This document shows, one piece after another, positions 46,617-56,859 of a stretch of DNA of 64,000 bases. The stretch's first letter is position 1. The number at the start of each line of letters is the position of its first letter. This stretch comes from Peptococcaceae bacterium (GTDB lineage Bacteria > Bacillota > Desulfitobacteriia > Desulfitobacteriales > Syntrophobotulaceae): contig WRHI01000002.1 of the NCBI GenBank assembly GCA_009783315.1, positions 1-64,000 on the forward strand. Direction: 5' to 3'. The notes under the pieces are model-generated. The model did no database searches. It was not told the origin of the DNA and was given only the letters and a program-made list of their open reading frames with translations. A program made the position numbers and the translations under genes.

Positions 46617-49600
46617 TTATAATTCAGTGTCCACCGGCACGGAATCAACACGGATATCGTCCATATACACGCCGGCAGATCCAAACACAACAATCTTGGT
46701 AAACGACGTATAATCCACATCTTGTCCGGCGCCAACCTGCGCACCGTTCACATACATCTCAAAAGTTTTATCCCCGGTGTTCCACAGCACTGAAACAGAT
46801 TCCCAAGCGCCGGGGCCGCATGTCTCCGCAGAACAGTCTCTGATGATTTCCTCAGCCGCACCATACTCCTCTGTCTTTGTTAAAGTCAGCTGCCCCGCGT
46901 TTCCCGGACCGGCGGTCAGACGGAAGCCATAACCCGCGCCTTGATCATCAACGAGACAGACGCCCCCCTCTTTGCCGTCGCCAAGGTTGCTAAGCCTGAA
47001 ATGGATTGCCATCTCACCCTTTGTCGCTGTAGGCTTTAAAGCGTCCGCCGTCAACCGGCTGTCCTCTGTGAATCGCAATGCGTAATTCGCCTCCGGCGGC
47101 GGTTCCCGATAGAGTTTGACATTGTCAAGATAAGCTCCCACCCCTTGAGAAGAAAAGCATGAGAAAAAGAATCTATCTCTGAGGATCTCAGCTTTCACCG
47201 TGCCGCGCTCCTCGAATTCTTCCTCAGAGAATTTGGTATACACCGTTAACGCGCCGCCAAAGATTTCGACACGCACAGAAAGCGGCGGATCTCCAGCCTT
47301 GAGTCCCAAACCCGAGAGCAGGACAGAACGCGTCGGCGGATCCGGATCATAGAAAGAGATCCCATCGGCATGAAATGTCAACGCGGGTCTGTCATTTCCT
47401 GTATCCCGATTATCGGCGCCCCGGAACTGCACCTTGATCCAGGAATCGGCATCCGCATCCTCGGTCAGCGCCAAATCAAATTCCAAAACAAAACCAGCCA
47501 AAGCTTTTTTCAGACAAAGAAAATCAGATCCCACCCGCATTCTACCACCTTCAACCACCCCAAACTCCCCATTGTACCACTTGGTGTTATCAGGATTCGC
47601 CCCGTCCTTTCTGTTGAAACTATCCTCCATAACCAACAGAGGCAGTGGCTGATACAGCTTAACGTTATTGATATATCCTGTCACATTATAACGGAAAAAC
47701 CCGACATGCATGGGGTTCTTGAGAACCTCGGCAAAGAAGCGCTCTCCCTCCTGAACGTAGTGTCCGTCTGAAGACTTCGTATAAACGGTAACATAACCGC
47801 CAACAATCTCCACCCGCACAGAAAGAGGCGGATCTCCCACCTCTGTTCTGGTGGACGCCCCTATGGCTATCTCAATCTGTTCTCCCGCCGGCCCCCGGTC
47901 GACACGTTTAACGCCGCTGCCGTTGCGCCGAAACAGCAAGGCTTGCGCATAGTCCCAGTTCCCTTCGTTCAACGCTTCAGGAGCGATAAACTGGAGCATA
48001 AACCATGAGTCCTGAATCTCCGGATGTTGATCACTCTTTTCCAAATCAAACTCAATCGCGTAAACGGTCACAGGAGGTCGATTAATGTAAAGGCGGCCTT
48101 CAGCTATTTTCATTCTGCCGTTATCGATAGATCCGTCAGCCGCATTGCCCCATTTCGAAGCATCAACAGCCCCTCCGCTGAAGGCGTCTTCAAAAACCGG
48201 CTCCGAATCCCAAACGAGGCCCGCCGGTTTCTTCAACGCGTCCTCCGGCCCCTTGCGAACCTCCGCCTCACCGTTCATCACCGCCCAATCCCGGGTGAAT
48301 TCCCCCCCCTTGAAGGTTTCGCTAAAAAAAACGGTGTACTCATCATAAGAGATCTCTGGTATGATAGGTTCTGATATTTCCCCGATTATTGGCGCTCTTT
48401 CCGTTCTGTTTGCCGCCAACATAACTGTAATCACAATCGCCGCAGCCGCCAGAACGCCGAGTCCAATGGAAATAATAGCGGTTCTGTTCTTTTTCAGCGC
48501 AGCCAGAAAAACGGTTATGAGCATACGCTGCTGCTGATCGATTGCTTGCTGCTGCGGCACGCGGGTGGTGGGGTTTGCCACACGCCGATCAATTCTGTCC
48601 TTCTTCGCCGGAGTCGCTGTCCTAACCGGCGTCTCCGTTTTAGCCGGGGCCCCCATCCTGGCCGAGGCCTCGGCCTTAACCTTAGTAGCAGCCTCAGCAT
48701 CACCCCAAGATTCGGTGTCAAAGGGTTCGTCAGAACTATCCTGAGAATCGGCGCGGACGTTACTTTCCCCTTCTCCGGTATCCCGCCGGCTAACTTGGTC
48801 ACCTGACGGAACCGGTTGGTAAATACCCGGTTGAAATGGGATCGGCCGCATCTTGGGCTCCCACCAAGGGGATTGACAATCGTCAACCGGAGAGTCGGCT
48901 GCTGCCTCCTCTTCCTCCAATGTCTGCTTCTCTTCTGAATGATCAGGCCATGAGACGCCCCCTGTCTGCGCGAAGGGAACCATCCTCTGGGCGGCGCCTG
49001 ACCGGCATCCTCCATTGTCAATTGTCAAATGCTCCAACGCTTCTCTCATTTCCGCGGGACCGGCGTAGCGTTCTTTGGGGTTGTAGGCGCAAGCTTTCAG
49101 TATCAGCTTGTTCAGGTCTGGGCTCAGCGTCTGAAGAGCAGGTGCTGTTTCTCCGCTCATACGTTTATGCAAAGCGCGGTCCCGGTCTGCAGGCAAGATG
49201 GGCTGGGGATAGTCCGGCAAGAAAGGGGTCCGGTTCCTGTTCAACAGGCTGTACAGGACAATACCCAGGGAATAGATGTCCACACTTGCCCCATATGGCT
49301 CTTCTTTGAAAACTTCCGGCGCCATGTAGGTGATTGTGCCTTTCTTAGATAATTCCGATCCGGTACGCTCCACCTGACGGGCTATGCCAAAATCCCCCAG
49401 TTTGTAGTCGCCGTACTGGGAAATAAAAATGTTGCCGGGCTTGATATCCCGGTGAATGATGTTTTTAAGGGCGCACAGTTCCAAAGCCTGGCACATATGG
49501 ATGCCAAGCTTGATTGTCTCCTCCTCCGACAGGGGGATTTCTTCTATATGATCGGCCAGACTTGTGAGCAGTTCCATGCGGATCAGGATATCCCAGCCGA

Positions 49601-49943
49601 TGGTGTCGGTTTGTTCTTCAATGATTTGGTAATCCTCAATGCTGACAACATGGCTGTTGCCGCGAAATTGGCTGATCAAGTCTATTTCGGAAATGATGTC
49701 TTTAGCGAAGGCATGAAAAAAACCGCGCACAGACGCCTCATCAAGTCCTTCCCGCCTCATCAGCTGGAGATCGCTTTCATCCTGGGGAACGGGAATGATT
49801 TTGACAGCCGCATAATGGGTTTTGCCAAAAGCCTCCCGGCGGACTTTGTAGACTTTGCTGAAAGCGCCCCGGCCAATCAAAGATTCTACATACCAAGCGC
49901 CCCACAAGGGTTCGTATTTCTTGATGTCAGGCATCGCCGTCAC
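46617..49943 (-). CDS. Receptor-like Ser/Thr protein kinase with TM and multi-module ConA/LamG-like ectodomain
   Basis: IGRGAFSKVYKV, HRDIKPGNIFISQYGDYKLGDFGIA, YMAPEVF; TM AIISIGLGVLAAAAIVITVMLA; repeated 'GDPPLSVRVEI.GG..TVYTK...NVKLY' modules. Confidence 0.93.
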   Translation of the reverse strand: MTAMPDIKKYEPLWGAWYVESLIGRGAFSKVYKVRREAFGKTHYAAVKIIPVPQDESDLQLMRREGLDEASVRGFFHAFAKDIISEIDLISQFRGNSHVVSIEDYQIIEEQTDTIGWDILIRMELLTSLADHIEEIPLSEEETIKLGIHMCQALELCALKNIIHRDIKPGNIFISQYGDYKLGDFGIARQVERTGSELSKKGTITYMAPEVFKEEPYGASVDIYSLGIVLYSLLNRNRTPFLPDYPQPILPADRDRALHKRMSGETAPALQTLSPDLNKLILKACAYNPKERYAGPAEMREALEHLTIDNGGCRSGAAQRMVPFAQTGGVSWPDHSEEKQTLEEEEAAADSPVDDCQSPWWEPKMRPIPFQPGIYQPVPSGDQVSRRDTGEGESNVRADSQDSSDEPFDTESWGDAEAATKVKAEASARMGAPAKTETPVRTATPAKKDRIDRRVANPTTRVPQQQAIDQQQRMLITVFLAALKKNRTAIISIGLGVLAAAAIVITVMLAANRTERAPIIGEISEPIIPEISYDEYTVFFSETFKGGEFTRDWAVMNGEAEVRKGPEDALKKPAGLVWDSEPVFEDAFSGGAVDASKWGNAADGSIDNGRMKIAEGRLYINRPPVTVYAIEFDLEKSDQHPEIQDSWFMLQFIAPEALNEGNWDYAQALLFRRNGSGVKRVDRGPAGEQIEIAIGASTRTEVGDPPLSVRVEIVGGYVTVYTKSSDGHYVQEGERFFAEVLKNPMHVGFFRYNVTGYINNVKLYQPLPLLVMEDSFNRKDGANPDNTKWYNGEFGVVEGGRMRVGSDFLCLKKALAGFVLEFDLALTEDADADSWIKVQFRGADNRDTGNDRPALTFHADGISFYDPDPPTRSVLLSGLGLKAGDPPLSVRVEIFGGALTVYTKFSEEEFEERGTVKAEILRDRFFFSCFSSQGVGAYLDNVKLYREPPPEANYALRFTEDSRLTADALKPTATKGEMAIHFRLSNLGDGKEGGVCLVDDQGAGYGFRLTAGPGNAGQLTLTKTEEYGAAEEIIRDCSAETCGPGAWESVSVLWNTGDKTFEMYVNGAQVGAGQDVDYTSFTKIVVFGSAGVYMDDIRVDSVPVDTEL

Positions 49944-49998
49944 CTCTGGCTTTCCTTACAAGATGCCACATGATCGCGTCCAACTATCACCACAGGAC

Positions 49999-50646
49999 TT
50001 ATGGCGCGACAGGATAGGGCGGACTGCCCAGAATGATCTTGCCTCCGGCGTCCCTTTCCCAAATAAAGACATGCTGTTCCCTTGGTGATTCGCAGCTTTG
50101 GATCACAACCCAATTTTCATCAAGATATTCCGCGTGAAGGGCTTGGCAAGAATAAATATTCTGGGGCTGTGCCGGGACAATGAGAATTTTGTATCTTCCG
50201 TTCTCGTAATTCCCTTTGTTGAACATCGTAAATCTTGAATCCTGATCAATGCGCAGCATCTCCAAACGATCATAGTCATATCCCTCGAAGAAGCTTTCGA
50301 GCGTCCGCAATTCTTCATCTGTAAACTGGACAGGCTTTGAATTCATCCTGACAAAATCTTTTTCCTGGGCGAAGTAAGCGTGTATCCCTTGATAGTCTAT
50401 TGAGAAATGTCCATAGGCCGATTTTCTCTCAAGCATGTCATAAATGGCGTCAAACAGATCGTGATGGTCATAAAAATAGTTTTTTGTCTCAGCATAATGG
50501 TCTTGCATAGCGGCAAAGTTTTTCTTGACTTCTTTCTTCTCTCCCATGTCTCCTCCGGCAACAATAACAAGTATTAAGGCTGCGCTGACCAATCCAAACA
50601 AGACACCAAAGGTTATTGAGCAAACGCTCTTTCCTCTATTCAACAT
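49999..50646 (-). CDS. Membrane-anchored hypothetical protein, candidate immunity protein for the RHS toxin
   Basis: N-terminal TM; immediately 3' of and co-directional with RHS gene. Confidence 0.5.
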   Translation of the reverse strand: MLNRGKSVCSITFGVLFGLVSAALILVIVAGGDMGEKKEVKKNFAAMQDHYAETKNYFYDHHDLFDAIYDMLERKSAYGHFSIDYQGIHAYFAQEKDFVRMNSKPVQFTDEELRTLESFFEGYDYDRLEMLRIDQDSRFTMFNKGNYENGRYKILIVPAQPQNIYSCQALHAEYLDENWVVIQSCESPREQHVFIWERDAGGKIILGSPPYPVAP

Positions 50647-50678
50647 TTATTCAACATGACCTCCCCTCATCCTTCATA

Positions 50679-53600
50679 TTACCCTTCACAAAACGGTCCG
50701 CCGCTCTGTACTTGCATAAAGAGCCGATATAAGGTCCATATATTGGTAGGAGCGCCCTCATAACATCCGTTAGGGAAAAATACCATCCATCGCGCCCCTT
50801 CAGCTAATCCCGGATAGCGATCCGAACCTTTATCATTATAACCCTGTCTGCCTCTTTCTTTGTATCTGCTATTTTTCCTTATGGCGTTCCACCAGCCGCC
50901 GTCCGTTATCCCTGAGTAAACCGTTTTGCCATCAACAGCCAACGTCGTAGAGTTCGTTTGTCTTGCCCAAGCTGACGCAAAACTCATATCGCCACCGGCC
51001 GCCGTATTACAGGAATAAAACCATGATATAGAGCCTGCGGCAAAGGCGTGTCTCAGATCAGGCACCGTATCCCGATTTAAAGTCCCGCTCCCCCTATAGT
51101 TGTTGCTGTAATCAAAATGATAGGGCACTTCGCCCTGCCATCCATGGGAAAACGATGTAAAATCTGTAATTAAGTCGCTCTCACGTCCGGGCTTATCGAT
51201 ATATCTATAGACATCTGTGTCGCTGTTGAAAAATCTGAGATCATAACCGTATTTATCCGCTGTTTTTTGAAGGTTAGCCCGATCTTGAAACGTCCATCCG
51301 TCAGAGGCAACAAGCCAAGTAATGGTTTCTCCGTCATTCAATTTGCTTAATTCATCCAAACGTTTGAGTGCCGGATCAATAAATTCGTAATAGTAATTGC
51401 CGTTTTGCCTGTCGGTTTCTGAGTAAGGCCCCCCCGAGACGACGACATGCTCCAGCCCCAGCGGATCTACATAGCTGAGCGGATTGTTTCCGCAATACAT
51501 ATACCAATTCATCCCTGATCGTATGGGATCCTCTGAAATCATACGTGAAATCGCAGGATCATAGTATCTCCGCTGCGCATAGTACAGACCGGTAATATCC
51601 TCAGTCTGATATCCCGTGAACCCGAAGGGATTGTTCCATGCAATCGCTGAAGTCCCTACGGGAACGCCAAACTCGTCATAGTCCAATGGAACTTGGGCAA
51701 ACTCCTCTTCCGCAGCACCAACCAACCTTATTGGCGAGCCTAAATGATCTGTAAGATAGCTGACATTTTGGCTGCCCTCAGCCTCATACAGACCGTTGGC
51801 CCAAATATGACTGGTCGTTGATGGCTGACCATGTTGTTCACCCAAGAAGCCGACTGTTGTTTGCAGGAGGTTATTATAGGGAAGCATCCTATCCAAAACA
51901 TATTGCGTTTCGCGGCCTGAGTGTCCTTGAAGGATCTCAGGGAGACCCTGCCCATTGCTATAGGCTTGTTGAGCAGACCCCGTGAAGTATTCCAAACGTT
52001 TAACACGGTTTTTTAGGCCGTCATAGATATAGCTGACCCGGCCTCTTTCTGATTGGGCATGAGTCATCATATCTGCCGCGTCAAAAGTATAGCCGGCTTT
52101 GAGCACGCCATTAACCGTGGTTTCTGTTAAGTTGCCACGCTCATCGTAACGATACTCTTCAAACATTTCTCCGTCTTGTGTCCTAATGAGCTGGTTTGAC
52201 GCGTTGTACTCATGGAAAATCATTTTGCCGGATTCTCTTGAAGCGATACGGTTCCCCAAGTTGTTATAAATATAGTCTTTGTGATTGCCGCCATGGGCGG
52301 CAGAAACTAACCGGCCCAACGGATCGTAAGCATACCGGAAGGCGCCTTTGCTCGGCTCCATACCCCCATTATCCCCTGACGAATCCTGACGGTACTTATC
52401 AATCTGGGTTATCCGGCCGGCAGGGTCGTACGTATATTGGAATTGATCCAGGATTTCCGCGGCTTCAGGATCCTGGCCGGCTCGCATATGGGTCAAACGT
52501 TCAAGTCCCCCTAACAGGTTGTAATCATATTGCGTCATGATGTTGTTTGAGCGGTTTATACGGCAAAGCCGCCCCATAGCGTTATAGTGAAAATGTGCTT
52601 CTCCTTGTGTTGTCTGAACTGTCCGAAGATTGCCGGATTGGTTGTAGGCGTAAGAAACAACCGGGCCATGTTTCACACCGCCATCAGTGCTTTCACTGCT
52701 ATTCGGATAACGTGTCTGGGTTCGGCGTGAAAGCTCGTCCCATTTGTACTCTGTTGTCTTGCCATCATAGGCGGTAATTTTCTCCGCCCGTCCCAACGGG
52801 TCAGGAACCAGGGTGGTGATACCAAGCCAGTCTTTCATTTCTATGAGTTGTTTCAGGGCGTTGTATGTGTATTCAACAGCTTTGCCGTCGGCATAGAGGG
52901 TTTTGGCCAGCTTGTTGGACACAGTGTACTCATAGAAGGTTTCTTGGCCGTCCGGGGCAATTAAGGTCGTGATGTTTCCTGATGAATCGTAGAGATATTG
53001 CGTTTTTCTACCCATAGGATCATGAACTGCTGTAACGGCGCCGTTGGAATTCCGTTCGTAGTTTGTTGTGAGGGTTTCCGCCAGCGCGTCGTCTATAAGG
53101 CGGTATTGTTCGACTTGGCTAAGGCGCCGGTTTTGGTCATATGCGTATTTCGTGCTGTGCCCCGCTGCGTCAATGACTTCGACGATATCGCCCAGAAGGT
53201 TGTACTTATACTGGGTCGTGTGATTGTTTTCGTCTGTGACCTCGGTAATATTCCCGATGGCGTTATAGGCAAGCCGCTTGCTGTGACCCAAGGGGTTTCC
53301 TATGACAGTTATTCTGTTGAGACTGTCATAGTGAAAGGTTGTGGCGTTGCCCATGGCGTCGGTGATTTTGCTGACGTTGCCGTTGGCGTCATAGGTGTAC
53401 GTTTTGCATTCACCTTCAGGAAGCGTGGTGCGCATCAGGTTGCCGCCAGGATAGTATTCATGGCGAAGAATGCCGCCTTTAGCGTCCGTAATGCTTTCCA
53501 GCTGACCGAGAGAGGTGTAAGTGAACCGGGTCACAGAACCAAGGGCATTGATTTCTTCTATCTTTTGACCCGCGGCGTCATAGCGATATTGGGTTTTGTT

Positions 53601-56135
53601 GCCCAGGGCGTCGGTTATTTGGGTAATCCGACCTTCTGCGTTGTAATCGTATGCCGTTACCGCCCCGTCAGGTTCGGTCATTTCTACAGGACGATTTAAG
53701 GCGTCGTACGCAATTTTATGCTTGTGCCCTTGTGCATTTGTGATTGCTATTATGTTTCCGATGTTATCATATTCGTATTGGATGTTGGAACCCAAAGGAT
53801 CTGTAACGCTTTTCAGTTGATTCCACTGATTATAGTCCCAGCACATCTCAGCGCCGTAGGGATCGGTCAGTTTAACCATATTCCACATTGTGTCATATTC
53901 AAGTTGTGTGACATTCCCCAGGGCGTCAATGAATTTGCCGGGCTTGTTGAGCTTATTGTATTCAATACTGTTGGTGCCGCCGTTGAAATCTGTTATACTT
54001 GTGACTTTATTGCTTTTGTTGTAAGTGTAACGCCGCACTCTGCCTTCAGCATTAACCACTTTAATGATGTTATGATGGCTGTCATAGAAATAGCTTGTGC
54101 TATTTCCACCGGGATCGGTAGTTTTGGCGACGCGATTAAGGGTATCATACTCGTACCGGGTTGTCTGTCCCATGGCGTCTGTTAAGGCAATTGGATTGCC
54201 TTGGGCGTCATAATCAAATCGGAGTGTGCTGTTGTCGGGTTGAATGACCTCAATAATCAGGCCTTGTTCGTTGTGCCGAAAGCGCATGTTTCTTTGGAGC
54301 GCGTCACGGGATTGAATGTGGTTTCCTTTGGCGTCATATTGGTTTTCAAGTTTAAGTTCATTGTTTATATTGAGACTGAGCAGTTTCCCGTGTGGGCCGT
54401 ATGTCATCTCAAGAGTATTATTCAGGGGATCAACGATTTTGTCAACATGACCCTGACGATCGTATTCATAGTGTGTGGTTCGGCCCAGCCGGTCAATGCT
54501 GAGGATCCTCTGGTTCTTGTCGTTATAGGCAAAGCGCTCTTCGCCTTGTGAATCTTCAATCTTGATAGTACGATATCTCTCGTCATAAGCATAGGTTATT
54601 TGACGATTGTTTTGTTCTGTCAGAATGACTTTGCGCTCTGGGTCAAGATATTGGTAGTTCATTACGCCGCCATCGGGGAATGTTTGCCGCAGGGTGCGGC
54701 CGTTTTCATCAAAAATGTTTCTTATGGTATCAACGCCCTGAGGGTTTCTGATTGAGATCAGATACCCGCCGGAGTCATATTCATAAACAATTGTTTGTTC
54801 GCCTGGCTGGATAACTTCAACAAGATTGTCGTTTTTGTAATGATATGTGGTTTGCCGGCCTGTGTGGTCGGCAACACTTGACAGATTCCCTTCTTCTGTG
54901 TAGGTGAACGTGAGAAACCCGCCGGTGCTTTGGACTTGTTGAAGTTGATCTGTGGCTATTGGGGCGGTACGATCAATCACCTCTGACTCACAATTGTTCG
55001 TCGGGGCAGCAGCTTCAGATACAGGTTTGACAGCATCAGATCTTTTGCCATAGATGAGGGTGATTTGGTTGTTGTTGTTGTCTCCAAATGCCAGCAGTCG
55101 TCCGATTTCGTCGAAGATATACCAATTGGCGTTTTTTTCTTGATGGTGATAGCGGGGACCGGTTCCGTCATCCTCTAAGGTCATTGTGTTCATGCCTGTA
55201 TGGCCGTCAATATAGAGGCCGGCGGCGACTTTGACATAGGTTTCTTCTTTGCCGTCGGCACGATGGAAGATGAGCCCATCTTCCCGGATTTCCAGGCGCT
55301 GTTCATAGGTGTGGGTCCAGCCTTTGCCCAGGACCCCCCTTGTGCCGGACAGCCCATTGTAGAATCGGGTCATGCTGAGGGGTATTATGCCGAACAGACG
55401 CAAGTCTTCTTTCTGGTAGATGAAGTTGCCTGTGCTTAAATTCACCGGATCCACACTGTAGGACGTGTACTCATTTAATCCGTTGGCGTAAGCCCGGCCG
55501 CCTTCAAAGGTCAGGATTTTCATGCCATCAGCCATTTTTTCGTCCCATTTGGCGTTGAGGGTTTCCCGCCAACTCATATCGGGACTGACTCCGGGCGGGA
55601 AGCTGAATGTGTGGTTTACCGGGTTGTAGACGGAGGCTTCGATGGCCGCGATGCCCGCTCTGATGTCGGGAAGGATGCTTTGGGGCGTCCCGTAGAGACC
55701 CCGGGTCGAGCTCTCAAATGTGTAGAGGCTGTCCAGTTTTTCCTGGATGTTATTGACCAATTTCCTGGTAACGCTGTTCAACATGGGGACGCCCCCTTGG
55801 GCGATGTTGTCCAAGGTCTTGGCTGTGGACAGCTGGGTCAGCAGCGCGGCTTCGTTCAAATGACAGCCTTTGAGGGTGGTCATTTGGCTTCTGTAGGCGT
55901 CTTGATCGGCCAGCATTTCGTCGATGTACCAAAGCATGCCTTGCAGCACCGGCATATGCAGGTTTGTATACTGGGCGCGGATGCTGTCATAGGTCCGGCT
56001 GACGAGATCCGGGCTGTTGATGAAGGCGTTGACGGCGGTTCGTGTGGCTTCAATATCGGCGGCGGCTTGCAGCAGCACTCCAGCGATTTCGGTGAGCTGG
56101 GCGGCGGCGTTAGCGTTTTTGATTTCTAAGGTCAT
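50679..56135 (-). CDS. RHS/YD-repeat polymorphic toxin with helical N-terminal (LXG-like) region, encoded in a T7SS locus
   Basis: many Y.YD..G.....D..G repeats; RHS core end GLYYAQRRYYDPAISRMISEDPIRSGMNWYMYCGNNPLSYVDPLGLE followed by a ~180-aa variable C-terminal domain. Confidence 0.92.
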   Translation of the reverse strand: MTLEIKNANAAAQLTEIAGVLLQAAADIEATRTAVNAFINSPDLVSRTYDSIRAQYTNLHMPVLQGMLWYIDEMLADQDAYRSQMTTLKGCHLNEAALLTQLSTAKTLDNIAQGGVPMLNSVTRKLVNNIQEKLDSLYTFESSTRGLYGTPQSILPDIRAGIAAIEASVYNPVNHTFSFPPGVSPDMSWRETLNAKWDEKMADGMKILTFEGGRAYANGLNEYTSYSVDPVNLSTGNFIYQKEDLRLFGIIPLSMTRFYNGLSGTRGVLGKGWTHTYEQRLEIREDGLIFHRADGKEETYVKVAAGLYIDGHTGMNTMTLEDDGTGPRYHHQEKNANWYIFDEIGRLLAFGDNNNNQITLIYGKRSDAVKPVSEAAAPTNNCESEVIDRTAPIATDQLQQVQSTGGFLTFTYTEEGNLSSVADHTGRQTTYHYKNDNLVEVIQPGEQTIVYEYDSGGYLISIRNPQGVDTIRNIFDENGRTLRQTFPDGGVMNYQYLDPERKVILTEQNNRQITYAYDERYRTIKIEDSQGEERFAYNDKNQRILSIDRLGRTTHYEYDRQGHVDKIVDPLNNTLEMTYGPHGKLLSLNINNELKLENQYDAKGNHIQSRDALQRNMRFRHNEQGLIIEVIQPDNSTLRFDYDAQGNPIALTDAMGQTTRYEYDTLNRVAKTTDPGGNSTSYFYDSHHNIIKVVNAEGRVRRYTYNKSNKVTSITDFNGGTNSIEYNKLNKPGKFIDALGNVTQLEYDTMWNMVKLTDPYGAEMCWDYNQWNQLKSVTDPLGSNIQYEYDNIGNIIAITNAQGHKHKIAYDALNRPVEMTEPDGAVTAYDYNAEGRITQITDALGNKTQYRYDAAGQKIEEINALGSVTRFTYTSLGQLESITDAKGGILRHEYYPGGNLMRTTLPEGECKTYTYDANGNVSKITDAMGNATTFHYDSLNRITVIGNPLGHSKRLAYNAIGNITEVTDENNHTTQYKYNLLGDIVEVIDAAGHSTKYAYDQNRRLSQVEQYRLIDDALAETLTTNYERNSNGAVTAVHDPMGRKTQYLYDSSGNITTLIAPDGQETFYEYTVSNKLAKTLYADGKAVEYTYNALKQLIEMKDWLGITTLVPDPLGRAEKITAYDGKTTEYKWDELSRRTQTRYPNSSESTDGGVKHGPVVSYAYNQSGNLRTVQTTQGEAHFHYNAMGRLCRINRSNNIMTQYDYNLLGGLERLTHMRAGQDPEAAEILDQFQYTYDPAGRITQIDKYRQDSSGDNGGMEPSKGAFRYAYDPLGRLVSAAHGGNHKDYIYNNLGNRIASRESGKMIFHEYNASNQLIRTQDGEMFEEYRYDERGNLTETTVNGVLKAGYTFDAADMMTHAQSERGRVSYIYDGLKNRVKRLEYFTGSAQQAYSNGQGLPEILQGHSGRETQYVLDRMLPYNNLLQTTVGFLGEQHGQPSTTSHIWANGLYEAEGSQNVSYLTDHLGSPIRLVGAAEEEFAQVPLDYDEFGVPVGTSAIAWNNPFGFTGYQTEDITGLYYAQRRYYDPAISRMISEDPIRSGMNWYMYCGNNPLSYVDPLGLEHVVVSGGPYSETDRQNGNYYYEFIDPALKRLDELSKLNDGETITWLVASDGWTFQDRANLQKTADKYGYDLRFFNSDTDVYRYIDKPGRESDLITDFTSFSHGWQGEVPYHFDYSNNYRGSGTLNRDTVPDLRHAFAAGSISWFYSCNTAAGGDMSFASAWARQTNSTTLAVDGKTVYSGITDGGWWNAIRKNSRYKERGRQGYNDKGSDRYPGLAEGARWMVFFPNGCYEGAPTNIWTLYRLFMQVQSGGPFCEG

Positions 56136-56503
56136 GATGGGTCTCCTTCCCTGCTCAGCTCTTTTTTGTACTCATGGGTGAGCGTTTCTTCTTGTTGCTC
56201 CAGTTCGCTTAAGACGTTGGTCAGTTTTTCCCTTTCATCTGCCATGGCGGCGTTCGCCCACTGAAAGGTTTCTGTGAATTCCACCTCCAGTTCGCAGAGA
56301 TTCCGGCGGGCACAAATGTCTTCCTCTCCGTCGCTAAGGGCATCGGCGTTTAAATCCTGGAGAAGCGCGTAAATTTTCTGGTGCAAATACACCGTGTTCT
56401 TTTCCTGTTCCTCCAGGTTTTTCAGGCTCATCTCCGCTTCTGCCCGGACATCTTGTATTTGTGCCATAGCGCCTTGATAGGTTTGCTCTGCTTGACCGAT
56501 CAT
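56132..56503 (-). CDS. Small coiled-coil T7SS-locus protein
   Basis: MIGQAEQTYQGAMAQIQDVRAEAEMSLKNLEEQEKN...; GGAGGG RBS; overlaps RHS start by 4 bp. Confidence 0.65.
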   Translation of the reverse strand: MIGQAEQTYQGAMAQIQDVRAEAEMSLKNLEEQEKNTVYLHQKIYALLQDLNADALSDGEEDICARRNLCELEVEFTETFQWANAAMADEREKLTNVLSELEQQEETLTHEYKKELSREGDPS

Positions 56504-56549
56504 TGTAATCCCTCCGTTCGCACGCTCAGACGTCAATCCGAGTATTGGT

Positions 56550-56822
56550 TTATCCGGTGATCTTCCGCATACTGCCGGCAGCCGCCTCATCTACATCTTC
56601 CAGCGTCACCGCAAAGGATTCAATAGCGTCCGCGTCTCTGTCAGCCAACCCCTGATAGCGGGCGAAGAGGTCGACGCCTTCATTGTAGGCGCCGAGACAG
56701 TTTCCATGGACGGTAACGGTAACATTGGCCGTCCCTGCTAACATCGCAGAACCCGTGCCCACCGCTGGTGCCTTAATATGAGCTGATATCTGTTTGGCTG
56801 CTGTTAGGCTGCTCTTAAGCAT
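56550..56822 (-). CDS. Small T7SS-associated effector-like protein (TIGR04197-like)
   Basis: 90 aa, position between WXG genes and RHS gene; pattern resembles SACOL2603-type small proteins. Confidence 0.5.
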   Translation of the reverse strand: MLKSSLTAAKQISAHIKAPAVGTGSAMLAGTANVTVTVHGNCLGAYNEGVDLFARYQGLADRDADAIESFAVTLEDVDEAAAGSMRKITG

Positions 56823-56859
56823 TTATCCAACCTCCTTTCGCTTATCCTATCCTTAGTTT

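Noticed and set aside
52998-54551. Plus-strand ORFs (233, 155, 116 aa) inside the RHS gene
   Set aside because: Antisense to the YD-repeat region; their regularity reflects the repeats on the other strand.
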